A stretch of 64,000 nt of DNA. Origin: Clitoria ternatea. Its lineage: Eukaryota; Streptophyta; Magnoliopsida; Fabales; Fabaceae. Position 1 is the stretch's first letter. Each line of letters begins with the position of its first letter. The translations under genes and the position numbers were made by a program. Positions 1-10,739 of this stretch are shown here, piece by piece. The stretch spans positions 122,035,001 to 122,099,000 of the forward strand of contig CM075673.1 in NCBI GenBank assembly GCA_037962975.1, given 5' to 3'. The notes under the pieces were generated by a model. That model was not told the DNA's origin. It did no database searches and saw nothing but the letters and a program-made list of their open reading frames with translations.

Positions 1-1290
1 GCAAGGGTGAGTGTTTGGCATCATAATTAATCTAGAACGGAAATTAAATAACAAAATAAGTGTATATAAACTCCGTCCGACTGCTTTATCCACAAATTGT
101 AAATCACACTCAGCAAATATAGCAAATCACACTCGGCAAATATAGCAAATCACACTTGGCAAATATAGCAAGTCACACTCAGCAAATATATCAAATCATA
201 CTCGGCAAATATAGCAAATCACACTTGGCAAATATAGCAAATCACACTCGGCAAATATAGCAAGTCACACTCGGCAAATATAGCAAATCACACTCGGCAA
301 ATATAGCAAATCACACTTGGCAAATATAGCAAACCACACTCAGCAAATATAGCAAATCACACTCGGCGAATATAGCAAATCACACTTGGCAAATATAGCA
401 AACCACACTTGGCAAATATAGCAAATCACACTCGGCGAATATAGCAAATCACACTTGGCAAATATAGCAAACCACACTCGGCAAATATAGCAAATCACAC
501 TCGGCGAATATAGCAAATCACACTCGGTAAATATAATCAAGTCATACAATGCCAATAGTTTTATCAATCGTCACCATTGATTCTCACATAAAATCAACGC
601 CTAGTATCCGGATACTAAAGGATCGGCCTTCAACTGGGGGTCCTACTTGACACCCCATGAACCCTGCTTGGTTCATCGAGTCCTACTTGACTCTCCACCT
701 CAACCACTGGGTCCTACTTGACCGCTGGGTAGCTTAACTGGGCACAAAAGCCACGGGAGCCAGAAACAAGGGGCTATACATACCGTCGGCCCTCCCACAC
801 CATATAATCATACATGCATAACTCACACTCATCATATCATATCACAAGTGGCCATCAACAACAGCACATACTCATCAAATGGGCGACCTACTTGTCAAGC
901 CCGCCATCACATTGCCACTGGGCGACCTTCTTGTCAAGCCCGTCATCACAACGCCACTATACACATCGAATCATCACAATGCAAAACACTTTAATCTCAC
1001 ACTCATCATAAACCATACACAATCCATATGCAATTATTATCCATAATCTTTCTTACCGTTTTAATACTTAGTTCGGCGACCCGAACCCAAAATACGCACC
1101 TATTCTAATTATTTACAACCCGAACACCTCCCTTACCTCGATTCCAAGCTTTGACGATCTGTTCTTGATACCGATTGTGTCCTCTAAGCGCTGGGTTCAA
1201 GGTTCCACCTCCGAATCCAACACCAGCTTCGTCACTCAGTCCTCCGACGTTCGTTTTGCTACCTACGGAGGTATTATTCTGGTTCTTGTT
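1..1290 (-). mobile_element. Partial LTR of Tekay-type element J (same family as the LTRs of A)
   Basis: Read on the minus strand, this stretch matches the LTR of element A block by block. Positions 1080-1290 match 26740-26940, positions 600-800 (the GC-rich block with repeated TCCTACTTGAC motifs) match the reverse complement of 27220-27420, and positions 1-60 match 27640-27690. The LTR therefore runs right to left and continues beyond the left edge of the window. Divergence from A is clearly higher than between the two LTRs of A, so this is a separate older insertion. Its 5' limit, expected between 1290 and about 1600, could not be fixed. It carries a minisatellite that A lacks. Confidence 0.75.
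97..545. repeat. 23-bp minisatellite, about 19 copies
   Basis: A 23-bp unit containing AGCAAATCACACTCGGCAAA repeats head to tail with single-base variants (TCGG/TTGG/TCAG, CAAAT/CGAAT, AATCAC/AACCAC). It sits inside the LTR of J, at a place where the A copies of the same LTR have only about 200 bp of unique sequence, so it is a local expansion. The long minus-strand open frame here is only the repeat being read through. Confidence 0.95.
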
Positions 1291-1515
1291 GTTCTTGTTC
1301 TGTTGCTTTGTTATTATTGGTTATATTCAATTTTGACATTACTTTTTTATTCTTTTCTTTTAATTCCAAACAAATATCTGGTTTCTATAATTTGAGTTTT
1401 CCATCTTGATCTTCTGGAAGCATTTGACCTTTGGGACTTGTCCCTTCCAATTGCCAAAAATGAGAAATGGGGAAGAGGGATAAAGAAAGGTGATAGGCAG
1501 GATACCAAAAAGGAA

Positions 1516-1545
1516 AATAATAATAATAATAATAATAATAATAAT
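1516..1545. repeat. (AAT)n microsatellite
   Basis: About ten uninterrupted AAT triplets lie between the J LTR and the J pol remnant. No function is indicated. Confidence 0.9.
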
Positions 1546-1599
1546 CAGAAAAATACAAGGTCTGTTCACAAATTATAGGTCCTTACTACTTACCTAAGT

Positions 1600-3395
1600 T
1601 ATTTTTAACTTTAAAAGGTGAAGATTAGACAACTGCTATTCATAAACCAGCTTTAGAAACTCATTTGCTATTTCCCATGTACCTACAATCATCTTATCAG
1701 GTGATGAGATATCCACCGCCAGATTTAAGTCTATGAACTACTCCAGCAGTTCCATCTCCTTATCATCATCGAGGATACATGCATAGACTTCCAGCTTAAG
1801 GCATCTGCAGTAATATTTACTTTTCTGGGATGATACTTTAACTCAAAATCACAATCTTTCAAGAACTCCATCCATCCATCTCCTTTGCCTCATAGTTAAC
1901 TCCCTTTGGTCAAATAGATACTTTAAACTTTTGTGATCACTATACACCTCGAACTTGGATTCATACAAGTAGTGTCTTTAGATCTTTAGCGCAAAAACCG
2001 CAGTTGTTAACTCCAAATTGTGCATATGGTAATTCTGCTCGTGAGGTCGTAGATGCCTTGAAGCGTAAGCAGTCACACGATCCCTCTGTATTAGCACACA
2101 TCTGAGGCCCAGCCTAGATACATCATAATACACCATAAAAGTTTCCTGCAAGCTAGCCAACGCTAACATAATAGTCAAAGTCAACTTAGTTTTCAGCTCT
2201 TGGAAACTCCTTTCACACTTTAGGGTCCACACAAATGGAACACTCTTCCAGGTCAACATAGTTATTGGCAATGCAATCTTAGAGAACCCTTCAATGAACC
2301 TTTTGTAATAACCCGCTAGACCCATAAAACTTCATATTTCAGTGGCAGATTTGGGTTTTTCTACCCCATAACAACCTCTAGTTTAGATAGATCAACAACT
2401 ACCCCATCCTTCGAAATAACATGTCCCAAAAACTAGATCCGCTCCAACCAAAATTCACACTTAGATAGCTTGGGAAAAATTGTTTCTCTCATAGCACCTG
2501 AAGTACTAAACGAAGATGCTCTTTATGCTCTTTGTGTGACTTTGAATAAACTAGGATGTCATCAATGAATACCACGACGAAACAATCTACATAGGGATGG
2601 AAAATGGTATTCATATAATTCATGAATACAACAGGAGCATTCATCACACCAAACAACATCACCACGTACTCAAAATGGCCGTATCTAGTCTTGAACGTCA
2701 TCTTAGGGATATCAAAAGCTTTCACCCAAATTTGATGGTATGCAAATTGTAAGTTAACCTTTGAAAAGACTGAAGTACCCCAAATCTGATCATTGAGATC
2801 ATCAATGCATGGTAGAAGGTATTTGTTCTTGATGGTTAGCTTATTCAACTAGTGATAATCTATGCATATCCGTATGCCATCATTCTTTTTCTAGATCAAT
2901 ACCACTAGAGCACCCCATAGTGACATGCTAGGTTGGATAAATTGTTTTTCCAATAGCTCCTCAACTTGCTTCTTTAGCTCAACCAACTTCACTGGGGACA
3001 TCTTATAAGGTGGAGATTGTTTAAGCTCAAGATACCAAATCAATCGTAAGCTCAGCGCCCATCACAGGTAGTATACCATGAACCTCTTCTAGAAATGATC
3101 CAGAAAAGCACTTACGACTGGGATTTCATCTATTCTAGGTGACTTTCTGTCAATAATAAGTAACAGCATAAATAATTGAGATATACCTTGAATGGTGAAG
3201 TCTTTGGTATTTCTTATTGGAAAGATCACTCTCTGATTTTGACAATCCACTATCATCTTATTGGCTGCTAGCCAGTCCATGCCTAGGATAACCTCTAAGT
3301 CCTTCAAAGGTTAACAGACCAATGTGACAACAAACCTCCTATTCTCAAGCAATATATCAACATCAACACATTTTGTCATGGTTCTCAAGCAAGAG
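1600..3395 (-). pseudogene. Tekay-type protease-RT-RNase H remnant (element J)
   Basis: Minus-strand remnant of a Ty3/gypsy chromovirus polyprotein. From right to left it holds the end of the aspartic protease (about 3390-3089, with the VILGMDWL motif), the reverse transcriptase palm (2848-2489, with the FIDD form of the catalytic motif), and the RT connection plus RNase H (2325 to about 1800, with YASRHLRPHEQNY and LELTTAVFALK). Frames change between blocks and stops are frequent. Remains of the RNase H C-terminus can be followed to about 1600, but the integrase is missing before the LTR, so there is an internal deletion. Gag is cut off at about 3395, where element C begins. The closest relative in the window is element B, whose protein matches motif for motif. 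Confidence 0.85.
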
Positions 3396-3645
3396 TGATA
3401 AATGACCAAATTATGTGCATTTTAGATGTTAATTGGGTATGATTTTGATGAAATATTATTGTATCTGGATGTTTTATGCATTGTAACTAATAAAATGTGA
3501 AATCCAGATATTGGTTTGTAAATACGTATTTCTTATCCTAAATTTTGTGTATTTGTAGATGACAAGGATAAGGAAGAAAAGAAGAAAGAAAGTTAAAAAG
3601 AATTTTCCCAACAAAGCCTAAGAAAAAGTGCAAAAATTCAAGAAT

Positions 3646-4059
3646 TCACTTGAGTGAGGATTAGATCGCTTGAGCGAGTAAGGAATTTAAGTTTAAAGAG
3701 CACCAGAGGTGAATATCGCTTGAGCGAACCTATAATCACCTGAGCGAATTTCTTCCAGAAAAGTAGAGTATAAGGATTCCCTTGAGTGAGCACAATTAGC
3801 TCAAGCGAAAATCAGGCAAAATTAAAATCAAGATTAATTCACTTGAGTGATTTAATTCCGCTCAAGTAAAATGCTTCTAGAGGCCAAATAAAAAGAATTT
3901 GCTTAAGCAGATATAAAATGGCTCAAGCGAATAGATAACAAAGGAAACAGGGCATAGGATAACTCGCTTGAGTGAACCACTCACTCAAGCGAGACTACGT
4001 GGGAAAAACCAAGCACCAAAACTTTCCTTCAAGGTGAAGAAACCAATTTACTTGAGCGA
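3646..4059. repeat. Paired-palindrome array (TCGCTTGAGCGA type) in LTR C
   Basis: Thirteen 12-bp sites related to TCGCTTGAGCGA/TCGCTCAAGCGA start at 3646, 3666, 3716, 3736, 3778, 3797, 3839, 3858, 3899, 3919, 3964, 3981 and 4048. The intervals alternate 17-20 bp and 41-50 bp (the last is 67), so the sites come in pairs. Many variants are CG-to-CA or CG-to-TG changes (for example TCACTTGAGTGA), as deamination would produce. The pair at 3964/3981 is an exact reverse-complement match including its off-consensus bases. Spacer sequences are not conserved. Confidence 0.85.
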
Positions 4060-4070
4060 ATTGACGAAAA

Positions 4071-4078
4071 TATAAATA
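4071..4078 (+). promoter_or_regulatory. TATA box of LTR C
   Basis: TATAAATA lies 12 bp after the last palindrome of the array and is followed by AG-rich sequence. Its place in the LTR fits a U3 promoter. LTR E has the same TATAAATA at the same place relative to its own array. Confidence 0.6.
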
Positions 4079-4892
4079 AAGAGGAAAACGTTCTTGAAAG
4101 GGAGATTGTATCATCGAGGATCAAATCATTGCATCGTCAAGGCCTTTTATTATTCTTCTCATCCCCTTTTTCTATTTTGTAAACTTGATTGAAATGGCTA
4201 CCATGTGTAGCTAAACCTTTTCTTTGGGATTGGATGTAATCGAATCGAACCCGACGTACGCTCGTTATATTTATATAATTGGTACTTTCGTTGTATAGCT
4301 TTTTGTTTTCCATTTTATGCTTAATGCTTGAATCTATCTGATCAATAGCTTCTTGATTTGAGTTTCAGTTGGTTATTGGAAAATGACTTTAGAAAATGGA
4401 TCTAAATGGAACGCTCTTTATGGTGATTATTAGGAATATTAATCGACAGAATGAACGTCAAAACAATCGATCTTAATGCTGGAATAAATTCAGAATGATT
4501 GAGGAATCAACATATCCGAGGTTATTCATATGAATTTTGTAGTCGAGGAATCGATACGAATGACTTTGATTATGACATAAAAAGTCATAGTTTGAAAACC
4601 ATTTATGTGAACATATACAACGTATCATAAGGTGAGATAGATGAAATCCAGTCCCAGTCTTCTCATTTGAGTTTTATACTTGTTATTACTTGTTTATTTT
4701 ATTTAATGCTTAACGTTTTCTTTAGATTTTTAGTTATATCTTATTTTATGAATCAAAACTTTATTTATTGCCTAGACTTTATGAAAGCATATTGTTGAAA
4801 CATCACTCCTTAGTGGGACGACACTCTAATATACTACAATACGACGCGGAAAACTTGCGCTACATCATTGTATTAAATATCACATCAAGTTT

Positions 4893-4910
4893 TAGCGTCG
4901 CTGCTGAGGA
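4893..4910 (+). other. Decayed tRNA primer binding site of C
   Basis: The sequence aligns with the Asp-tRNA-type primer site usual in Athila elements (TGGCGCCGTTGCCGGGGA), with several mostly C/T and G/A changes. It lies ten bases after the LTR end. The equivalent site in E (51798) is much better preserved. Confidence 0.55.
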
Positions 4911-5095
4911 ACGGTGTGATTTTGACAAGTTTGATTTCATATTTTAAGGCACTATAAATATTATGAATATTATCATTATTGTTGTTACTTTATCTTTTTC
5001 TATACCGACGTTTACCATAGTAGTTTTCTTTTATGTTATTAAGAAGTTAGGGATCTAAAGATCAACTGGAATTTGATCTAGAACCTAAAAAATCT

Positions 5096-6834
5096 TTGAG
5101 GAAAAGCAAGGGTAAAGCAAAGAAACAACAAGAGCCTAGACAATTCTCTTCTACTGCTAATCCAGAATCAATTAGAAAAGAAGAAACTGAGAAAATGATA
5201 GAAGAAAATAACAATCAGAATCCTTCAAGGAGAACACTAGGAGATTATGCTAATCAGCAGGGTCCCAAATACTTTTCTAGCACTGTCATTCCACAGACAA
5301 CAAGGGCTTTAGAAATGAAGCCAGCTTTCCTTAGTCTTATAAGTGAACATCAATTCACTGGAATGTCACATAAAGATCCATACACTCATTTATCAACATT
5401 CTATGACTTGGTTAGCACCATGGGTTTTGAACTAAGTAATTTGGAAGCTGCTTATTTAAGATTATTTCATTTTTCTTTAATAGGAAAAGCCAAAGAATGG
5501 TTACAATCTCATCCAAATTAGAGTTTGATTAACTAGTCAACTATAGAAGAGAAATTCTTACAGAGATTCTTCTCTCCATCCCAGTTCATCAAAGCAAAAT
5601 CAAATATTTCTACTTTTAGACAGGGAGCAGAAGAACCTTTTTGTGAGGCTTGGGACCGATTCAAATCATTATTGAGAAAATGTCCCAATCATGGTTTTGA
5701 AGACATAGCCTAGTTGAACATTTTCTATAATGGATTCAGAGCGGATACAAAGATGATATTAGATGCAGCAGTAGGAGGTATGATGATGATAGTTGATGTT
5801 GATCAAGCCACAAGAATTATTAAAGCATTGTCTTCTATAGACTACCAGGCTGAGCATGATTGTTGGCAGGTCCAGAGAAAAGGAATTCTTGATTTGAATA
5901 TCATTGATGCAATTCTAGCCCAAAACAAAATTTTGACTCAGCAGATAAAAGCATTGACTCAATAAGTGGCTAAGTTGCCTCAATAGTTACATGTTATGCA
6001 CTCTTCTTCTTCTATGCAGTAGCAGTTACCATTGAGATATGATTTCTATGGAGGAGAACATGCTAATGAACATTGTGGTTCTCTAGATGAAGTAGTGCAA
6101 TACATGGGAAATCAGCCCAGGTAAGGTAATTTCAATTCTAATTATTCTAACCAACCATTTCATGGCTGAATAGGAAACCAGAACCAAGGAGGATGGAAAC
6201 ATGAAGCTGGTCCATCTAATAGACTAAACTACCAACAACATTATCCTTCATTGCATGAAAAGACTTCAAAGCTGAAGGATACATTGAAGTTTATGCAAGC
6301 TTTACTGGCTAATCAAAAAAGACTAAGGTGTCCATCAGAAATATTGAAACTCAGGTGGGACAGTTAGCACGTCAAATTGCTAATCAAAAGGACCTCATAA
6401 TGGAGCAAACACTCAGCTAAATCCAAAGGAGCATTGTAAAGTGGTGACTACGAGAAGTGGCAAAACTGTGGCAATGGAGTTGAGTGAAAAATAAAAAATT
6501 GAGGATGAAATTCTGAGTGAAAATGAAAAAGCAAGAATGGGTGAGGAAGAGAAAGAAAAAGAAAAAGTAACAGAAGAAAATAAAGAAAAAGAGAGTGTAA
6601 TTAAAGAAGAAAGTGAAAAAGAAAGAAAATCAAAAAAGAAAGTCTGAGAAAGGTAAGGAAAAAGCTGATGATGCATTGCCACAACTAAAGAGTATGCCTT
6701 ACCCGAAGAATCCTTCAAAGCGTGATAAAGAAAGGCAATTTGCTCGTTCGATGGACATTTTTAAGAGATCGCAGATTAATGTTCTGTTTATAAAGGCTAT
6801 GGAGCAAATGCCTAACTATGCCAAGTTTATGAAG
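5096..6834 (+). pseudogene. gag: Athila-like gag (element C), interrupted
   Basis: Capsid-type gag of an Athila-like Ty3/gypsy element. The conserved block RRTLGDYANQQGPKYFSS is at about 5235-5290, followed by the LIGKAKEWL motif near 5485. The frame is stopped by TAG at 5519-5521 (where the sister gag in E has tryptophan-containing sequence) but continues in homology to the FKSLLRKCPNHG motif near 5665 and the LDAAVGG motif at 5760. A HANEHCG-type zinc-binding remnant is near 6060. After 6480 the sequence becomes Glu/Lys-rich linker up to MPNYAKFMK, where solo LTR K has inserted. The reading frame of MPNYAKFMK continues exactly into DLLSKKKRF at 10202. It is not functional. Confidence 0.85.
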
Positions 6835-7379
6835 TGTCGCGACCGGGGTCCTGGCGCACGACGCGGGCTGGTTAAAGACAATAAAAGAAAATTGAAACTG
6901 CATTGAAATGAGGCCCTTGGGAGGCCTAAAGAAAATAAAGGGTTCAAGGAGTCGCCACTAATATTTTTTAAAGAAAATATTAGGAAAACCTTTAAACAGC
7001 ACTGGTTTTTTTTTTTAAAAAATGAGATTCTGTTTAGTAGGGAGTCGAATTACAGGAGGGGAAGGTATTAGCACCCCACACTGTCCGTAAAAACAGTTAC
7101 CCTAATTGATCATGCATAATTTTTTCAAAAAAATATGATTATTAAATATTTCATCCTTCATAAAGAAACTACAATGATAAATAATATACATAATAATAAA
7201 AAATATATATAAATAAGAATAAAACAAAATTAATAATAAAACATATCTCCTAAATTTTTATTGTTTTTTAATTCTAAGAAAATAAACAAACAAATGATTA
7301 AAAGACCATAAAATAAAAAAAAACAATAAGACGTCATGTCTTAATTATTTTCTAGTAAAAAAAGTCCATTAATTTTATT

Positions 7380-7408
7380 GAGAAATATATGGTTCATAAA
7401 AAAACAAA

Positions 7409-7439
<31 letters not shown>

Positions 7440-8835
7440 GTAAAAAAAACATAAACATAAGAAAGGAAAAAAATAGAATTAAACACACCAACATGAAAAT
7501 AAAGAAATATATGTACACTTAATTAATTAAAATTGACAAATAAACCTCATTTAATTGTTTTTTTAAAAAATAAAAAATAAAAAAATAAAAAATAAGATTA
7601 ATAAGATGTCTCATCTAAATTAATCTCATTTTAAATTTAAGAGAAAGGTGGATGAATAAGTAACACACTATTTATTAATCTTGATTTTTGTCATTTTGTT
7701 TATGATAATGTTTTTTCTTAATTATCAAAAGGTTACTAAGAGAAAATAATAGGAAATCATGACAATAAAAATGGATAATTATGCATATATATATATAAAC
7801 TATTTGAAAATGTACAAACATAAATAAATAAATAAAAAGTGTAGAAAAATAAATAAATAAAAATAAAAGTTTAGAAAGATAAATAACTAAAAATAAAAGT
7901 GCAAAAAAATAGATAATTAAAAATAAAGGTACAGAAAAATAAAAAATAAAAATAAAAGTGTAAGGAAAAAAATAAAATAAAATAAATGGGCAGAAAAATA
8001 AATACATAAAAATAAAGGGGTAGAAAGTAAATACATAAAAATAAGTGGGCAGAAAAGTAAATACATAAAAATAAAGAGACAAAAAAATAAATACATAAAA
8101 ATAAAGGGGCAGGAAAGTAAATACATAAAAATAAAGGAGCGAAAAAGTAAATAAATAGAAATAAAAGGCAGAAAAATAAATAAATAAAAATGAAAATGTA
8201 GAAAATAAATAAATAAACTAATAATTGTAGAAATATAAAGTGCAGATAAATAAAATGCGAAAAAATAAATTAACGATAATAAAAGTGCAGAAAAGTAAAT
8301 AAAGAAAAATAAAAATGCAGAAAAGTAGATAAAGAAAAATAAAGGTACAAATAAATAAATAAAGATGAAAATGCAAAAAAATAAATAAACAGATAAATAA
8401 CTGTAGAAAAATCAAGTGTAGGAAAATAAAGTACTCGAATATAAATAAAAAAAATGAAAGCATAGAAAAGTAAATAAATAAGAATAAAATACAGAATAAT
8501 AAATAAATAAAAATAAAAGTACAAAAAAATAAAAGGACGAATGAATAACTACAAGAATGTAAAGTGCAGAAAAATAAAGTACAGAAAAGAAAATAAAAGT
8601 ATAGAAAAATAAATAATAAAAATAAAAATGCATAAAAATAAATAAATAAAAATAAAAATAAGAAGAATAAATAAAAATAAAAGTATAGAAACATAAACAA
8701 ACAAATAAATAACTACAGGGATATAAAGTGCGGAAAAATAAAGTGTAAAAAGATAAATAAAGAAAACAAAAGTGCGGAAAAAATAAATAAAAATAAATAA
8801 AGACAAATAAATAAAGATAAATAAATTCTTGTATT
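7380..8835. repeat. A-rich degenerate tandem repeat in K
   Basis: A long (AAAT)n tract at 7405-7440 is followed, from about 7800 to 8830, by degenerate units of roughly 25-35 bp of the type AATAAATAAAAATAAAAGTG with a CAGAAAA tail. The plus strand is almost free of C. The many minus-strand open frames rich in Phe, Tyr and Leu are by-products of this composition, not genes. Confidence 0.85.
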
Positions 8836-9354
8836 TATTAAAAAAAATACCTTAGTACAACAACAATTAATGAAGAAGAAGAATAAACTTTGAGAGGTTG
8901 ATCTTTGTAGATTCCTCTTGCTTTTGGCTTCGTTTGAACTCAATTCGAAGGTGTTTGGACACCGGTTATAATACTTGGACGGTATTTTGGGCTCACAAAG
9001 CTCACACACTAAGAGAAACTAGAATGAAACACTCATTTTACTAACAATAACCTCATAACATAATTTTAGAAAACAAGAACTTCTAAAAAATCTCACAAAA
9101 TTTTAACTCTCTTTCACCTATTTTTTCTTCTCTTTCCCCAAATACCTTAACATCACCTTCTATTTATAGAAGAAAATTGGCCTTGGATTCCCCATAAAAT
9201 GACATCACTTTCCTAGTTTTCCAATTTATCCAAATTTGATGTCAATTTCCCTAATTTTCTCCAATTATCCAACCAAACTAGGTTCCACCTCAATTATCCA
9301 CCGTAACCTACTTTCTTTTTTTCTTCTTCTTTTTTTTAAAATCTAATTTTGTTT

Positions 9355-9465
9355 TTTTGGGCCTCTTTTGTTTTGGGCCCATTTTCTCTTTTTTTCAGAT
9401 TTTTTTGGGCCTTTTTTTTGGCCCATTTTCATTTTTTTTAGATTCTTTTTTTTGGGCCCCTTTTT
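9355..9465. promoter_or_regulatory. Cluster of TTTGGGCC / GGCCCA motifs in K
   Basis: Within T-rich sequence there are about six copies of TGGGCC or its complement GGCCCA in roughly 110 bp. This core is the same as the plant site II element bound by TCP factors. A TATTTATAG motif lies about 180 bp downstream, at 9645-9653. Its use as an LTR promoter is inference only. Confidence 0.35.
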
Positions 9466-9719
9466 TTTCTAAATTGTTTTTAAAATTCTGAATACAAATG
9501 AGTAATCACTTACTCTTATGGAAATATAAACTATTTATTACATATGTGACCATAAATAAAGTATCCAATAAAGTCTTTATAGAAATGAAGAAATGAAGAA
9601 AGTTGATGAAAGGAGAGGTATGGTAGGAAATAAAGAGGGATTGAGTATTTATAGAAATGGAGAAGAGTTACTATTCCAACGGTCACTATGCAATTTTTTA
9701 TTTTATTTTTTTATTTTTT

Positions 9720-10110
9720 TAATAGAATGTGATCAGGGGTGGCAACCTGGAACGGACGAGGTTCTAAGCACCGCACACGTCACCAATAAGAACTGGTAAG
9801 TCATAACCAGGGTCTGAAATCAACAGTCAACTATGGACATTTCTCTCCACCCCGGTCGATAATTAAGCATTGAAGAATCTTCTGCAGGTTCACCTCCGGT
9901 GTGTCTTGAAGTTCGAGTACGGATTAAGACATCAGTTTTCACCTTAACTTGAAGAACCTCGGATTCCCACCGAACTGAGGTATAAAATACCGTACTCCAC
10001 TGAGGTTGTACAAACTTAGAGTTAGTGAGGTAACACCGGTTAGGAGACCGTGCTAGGACCCCGATTGATGCAGTCAACATTGACTCCGGATGCCAGGACA
10101 GATCAAAATG
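9720..10110. other. GC-richer 3' block of K, no gene
   Basis: This block lies in LTR K and is markedly richer in GC than its surroundings. It shows no coding similarity that I recognise. It is followed by AT-rich sequence and the LTR end. Confidence 0.5.
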
Positions 10111-10196
10111 AAATAAATATACCTTTTTTTCTTTTTTTTCTTTTAAATATATATATTTAATATATATATTTTGCCGGACAAAAATAGGTGTTCACA

Positions 10197-10714
10197 TGAA
10201 GGATTTGTTGTCAAAGAAGAAAAGATTTTCAGAGGAGACAATAGAACTGGAAGCTGGATGTAGTGCCATAATTCAAAAAGCATTACCTCAGAAGACTAAG
10301 GATCCAAGCAATTTTACTATTCCTGTTACCATTAGTGCTCTACCAGTGGGAAAAGCTTTGTTGGACCTTGTTGCCAGTATCAATTTGATGTCATTATCCA
10401 TGCTGAAAAGGATAGGAGATCTGGAGATAAGACAAACAAGAATGACTTTGCAGTTGGCAGATAGGTTGATGAAGTTTTCTTATGGAGTTGCAGAAGATGT
10501 CTTGGTAAGAGTAGATAACTTTGTGTTTCCTATGGACTTTGTCATTATGGATATGGAAGAAGACTCTGAGGTGCCTTTGATCTTGGGGAGACCTTTTATG
10601 AAAACTGCCAAGGTAATTATTGATGTGGATGATGGAAAATTAAAAGTCAGAGTTCAAGATGAAGAAGTGAACTTTAATGTTTTTGAAGCTATGAAATATT
10701 TGGCAGATAAATAA
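10197..10714 (+). pseudogene. Athila-like aspartic protease (element C)
   Basis: Open frame of about 172 residues directly downstream of solo LTR K, in frame with the gag sequence before it. The retropepsin active-site region reads ALLDLVASINLM. The glycine expected after the Asp-Leu pair in Athila proteases (D-L-G-A) is valine here, which should abolish activity. The flap and C-terminal region VPLILGRPFM is well kept. It ends at TAA just after YLADK, and homology to the RT linker follows. It is the longest unbroken piece of C, but the active-site change marks it as dead. Confidence 0.8.
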
Positions 10715-10739
10715 AGTTGTTTCAGAGTGGATCTAGAAG

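Larger units (their letters stand above)
3396..4882 (+). mobile_element. 5' LTR of Athila-like element C
   Basis: The LTR is bounded by TGATA at 3396 and TATCA at 4882 and is followed by a decayed tRNA primer site and a gag gene. The 1.49-kb length is close to that of the related LTR E. It contains an array of TCGCTTGAGCGA palindromes (3646-4059) followed 12 bp later by a TATA box. No matching 3' LTR was found before the right-hand elements begin, so the boundaries rest on the terminal bases and the adjoining PBS, not on an LTR pair. Confidence 0.7.
6835..10196 (+). mobile_element. Solo LTR K, Ogre/Tat type
   Basis: The 3,362-bp insertion begins TGTCGCGACC and ends GTGTTCACA, flanked by the 5-bp duplication TGAAG (6830-6834 and 10197-10201). 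It splits the gag and protease of C, whose frame rejoins perfectly across it. The first 250 bp hold the GAGTCGCCAC and GGAAGGTATTAGCACCCCAC signatures that I associate with Ogre-like LTRs. No internal coding region or second LTR is present, so it is best read as a solo LTR left by LTR-LTR recombination. It has A-rich repeats in the middle and a T-rich, GGGCC-rich block near 9350. It could also be a LARD-like non-autonomous element. Confidence 0.75.

Noticed and set aside
97..545. CRISPR array
   Set aside because: Units are contiguous without unique spacers, and the sequence is inside a plant LTR.
340..567. 75-codon minus-strand frame with a repeating peptide
   Set aside because: It is the 23-bp minisatellite read through; period and composition explain it fully.
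7675..9009. Many overlapping minus-strand open frames rich in Phe, Tyr, Leu and Ile that look like membrane proteins
   Set aside because: They are by-products of the C-poor A-rich tandem repeat in LTR K; frames overlap each other and have no start context or domain.
9880..9910. Possible 18S rRNA 3' end (GGTGAACCTGCAGAAGAT-like on one strand)
   Set aside because: Only a short chance match; the flanking sequence does not resemble 18S or ITS, and the stretch belongs to LTR K.
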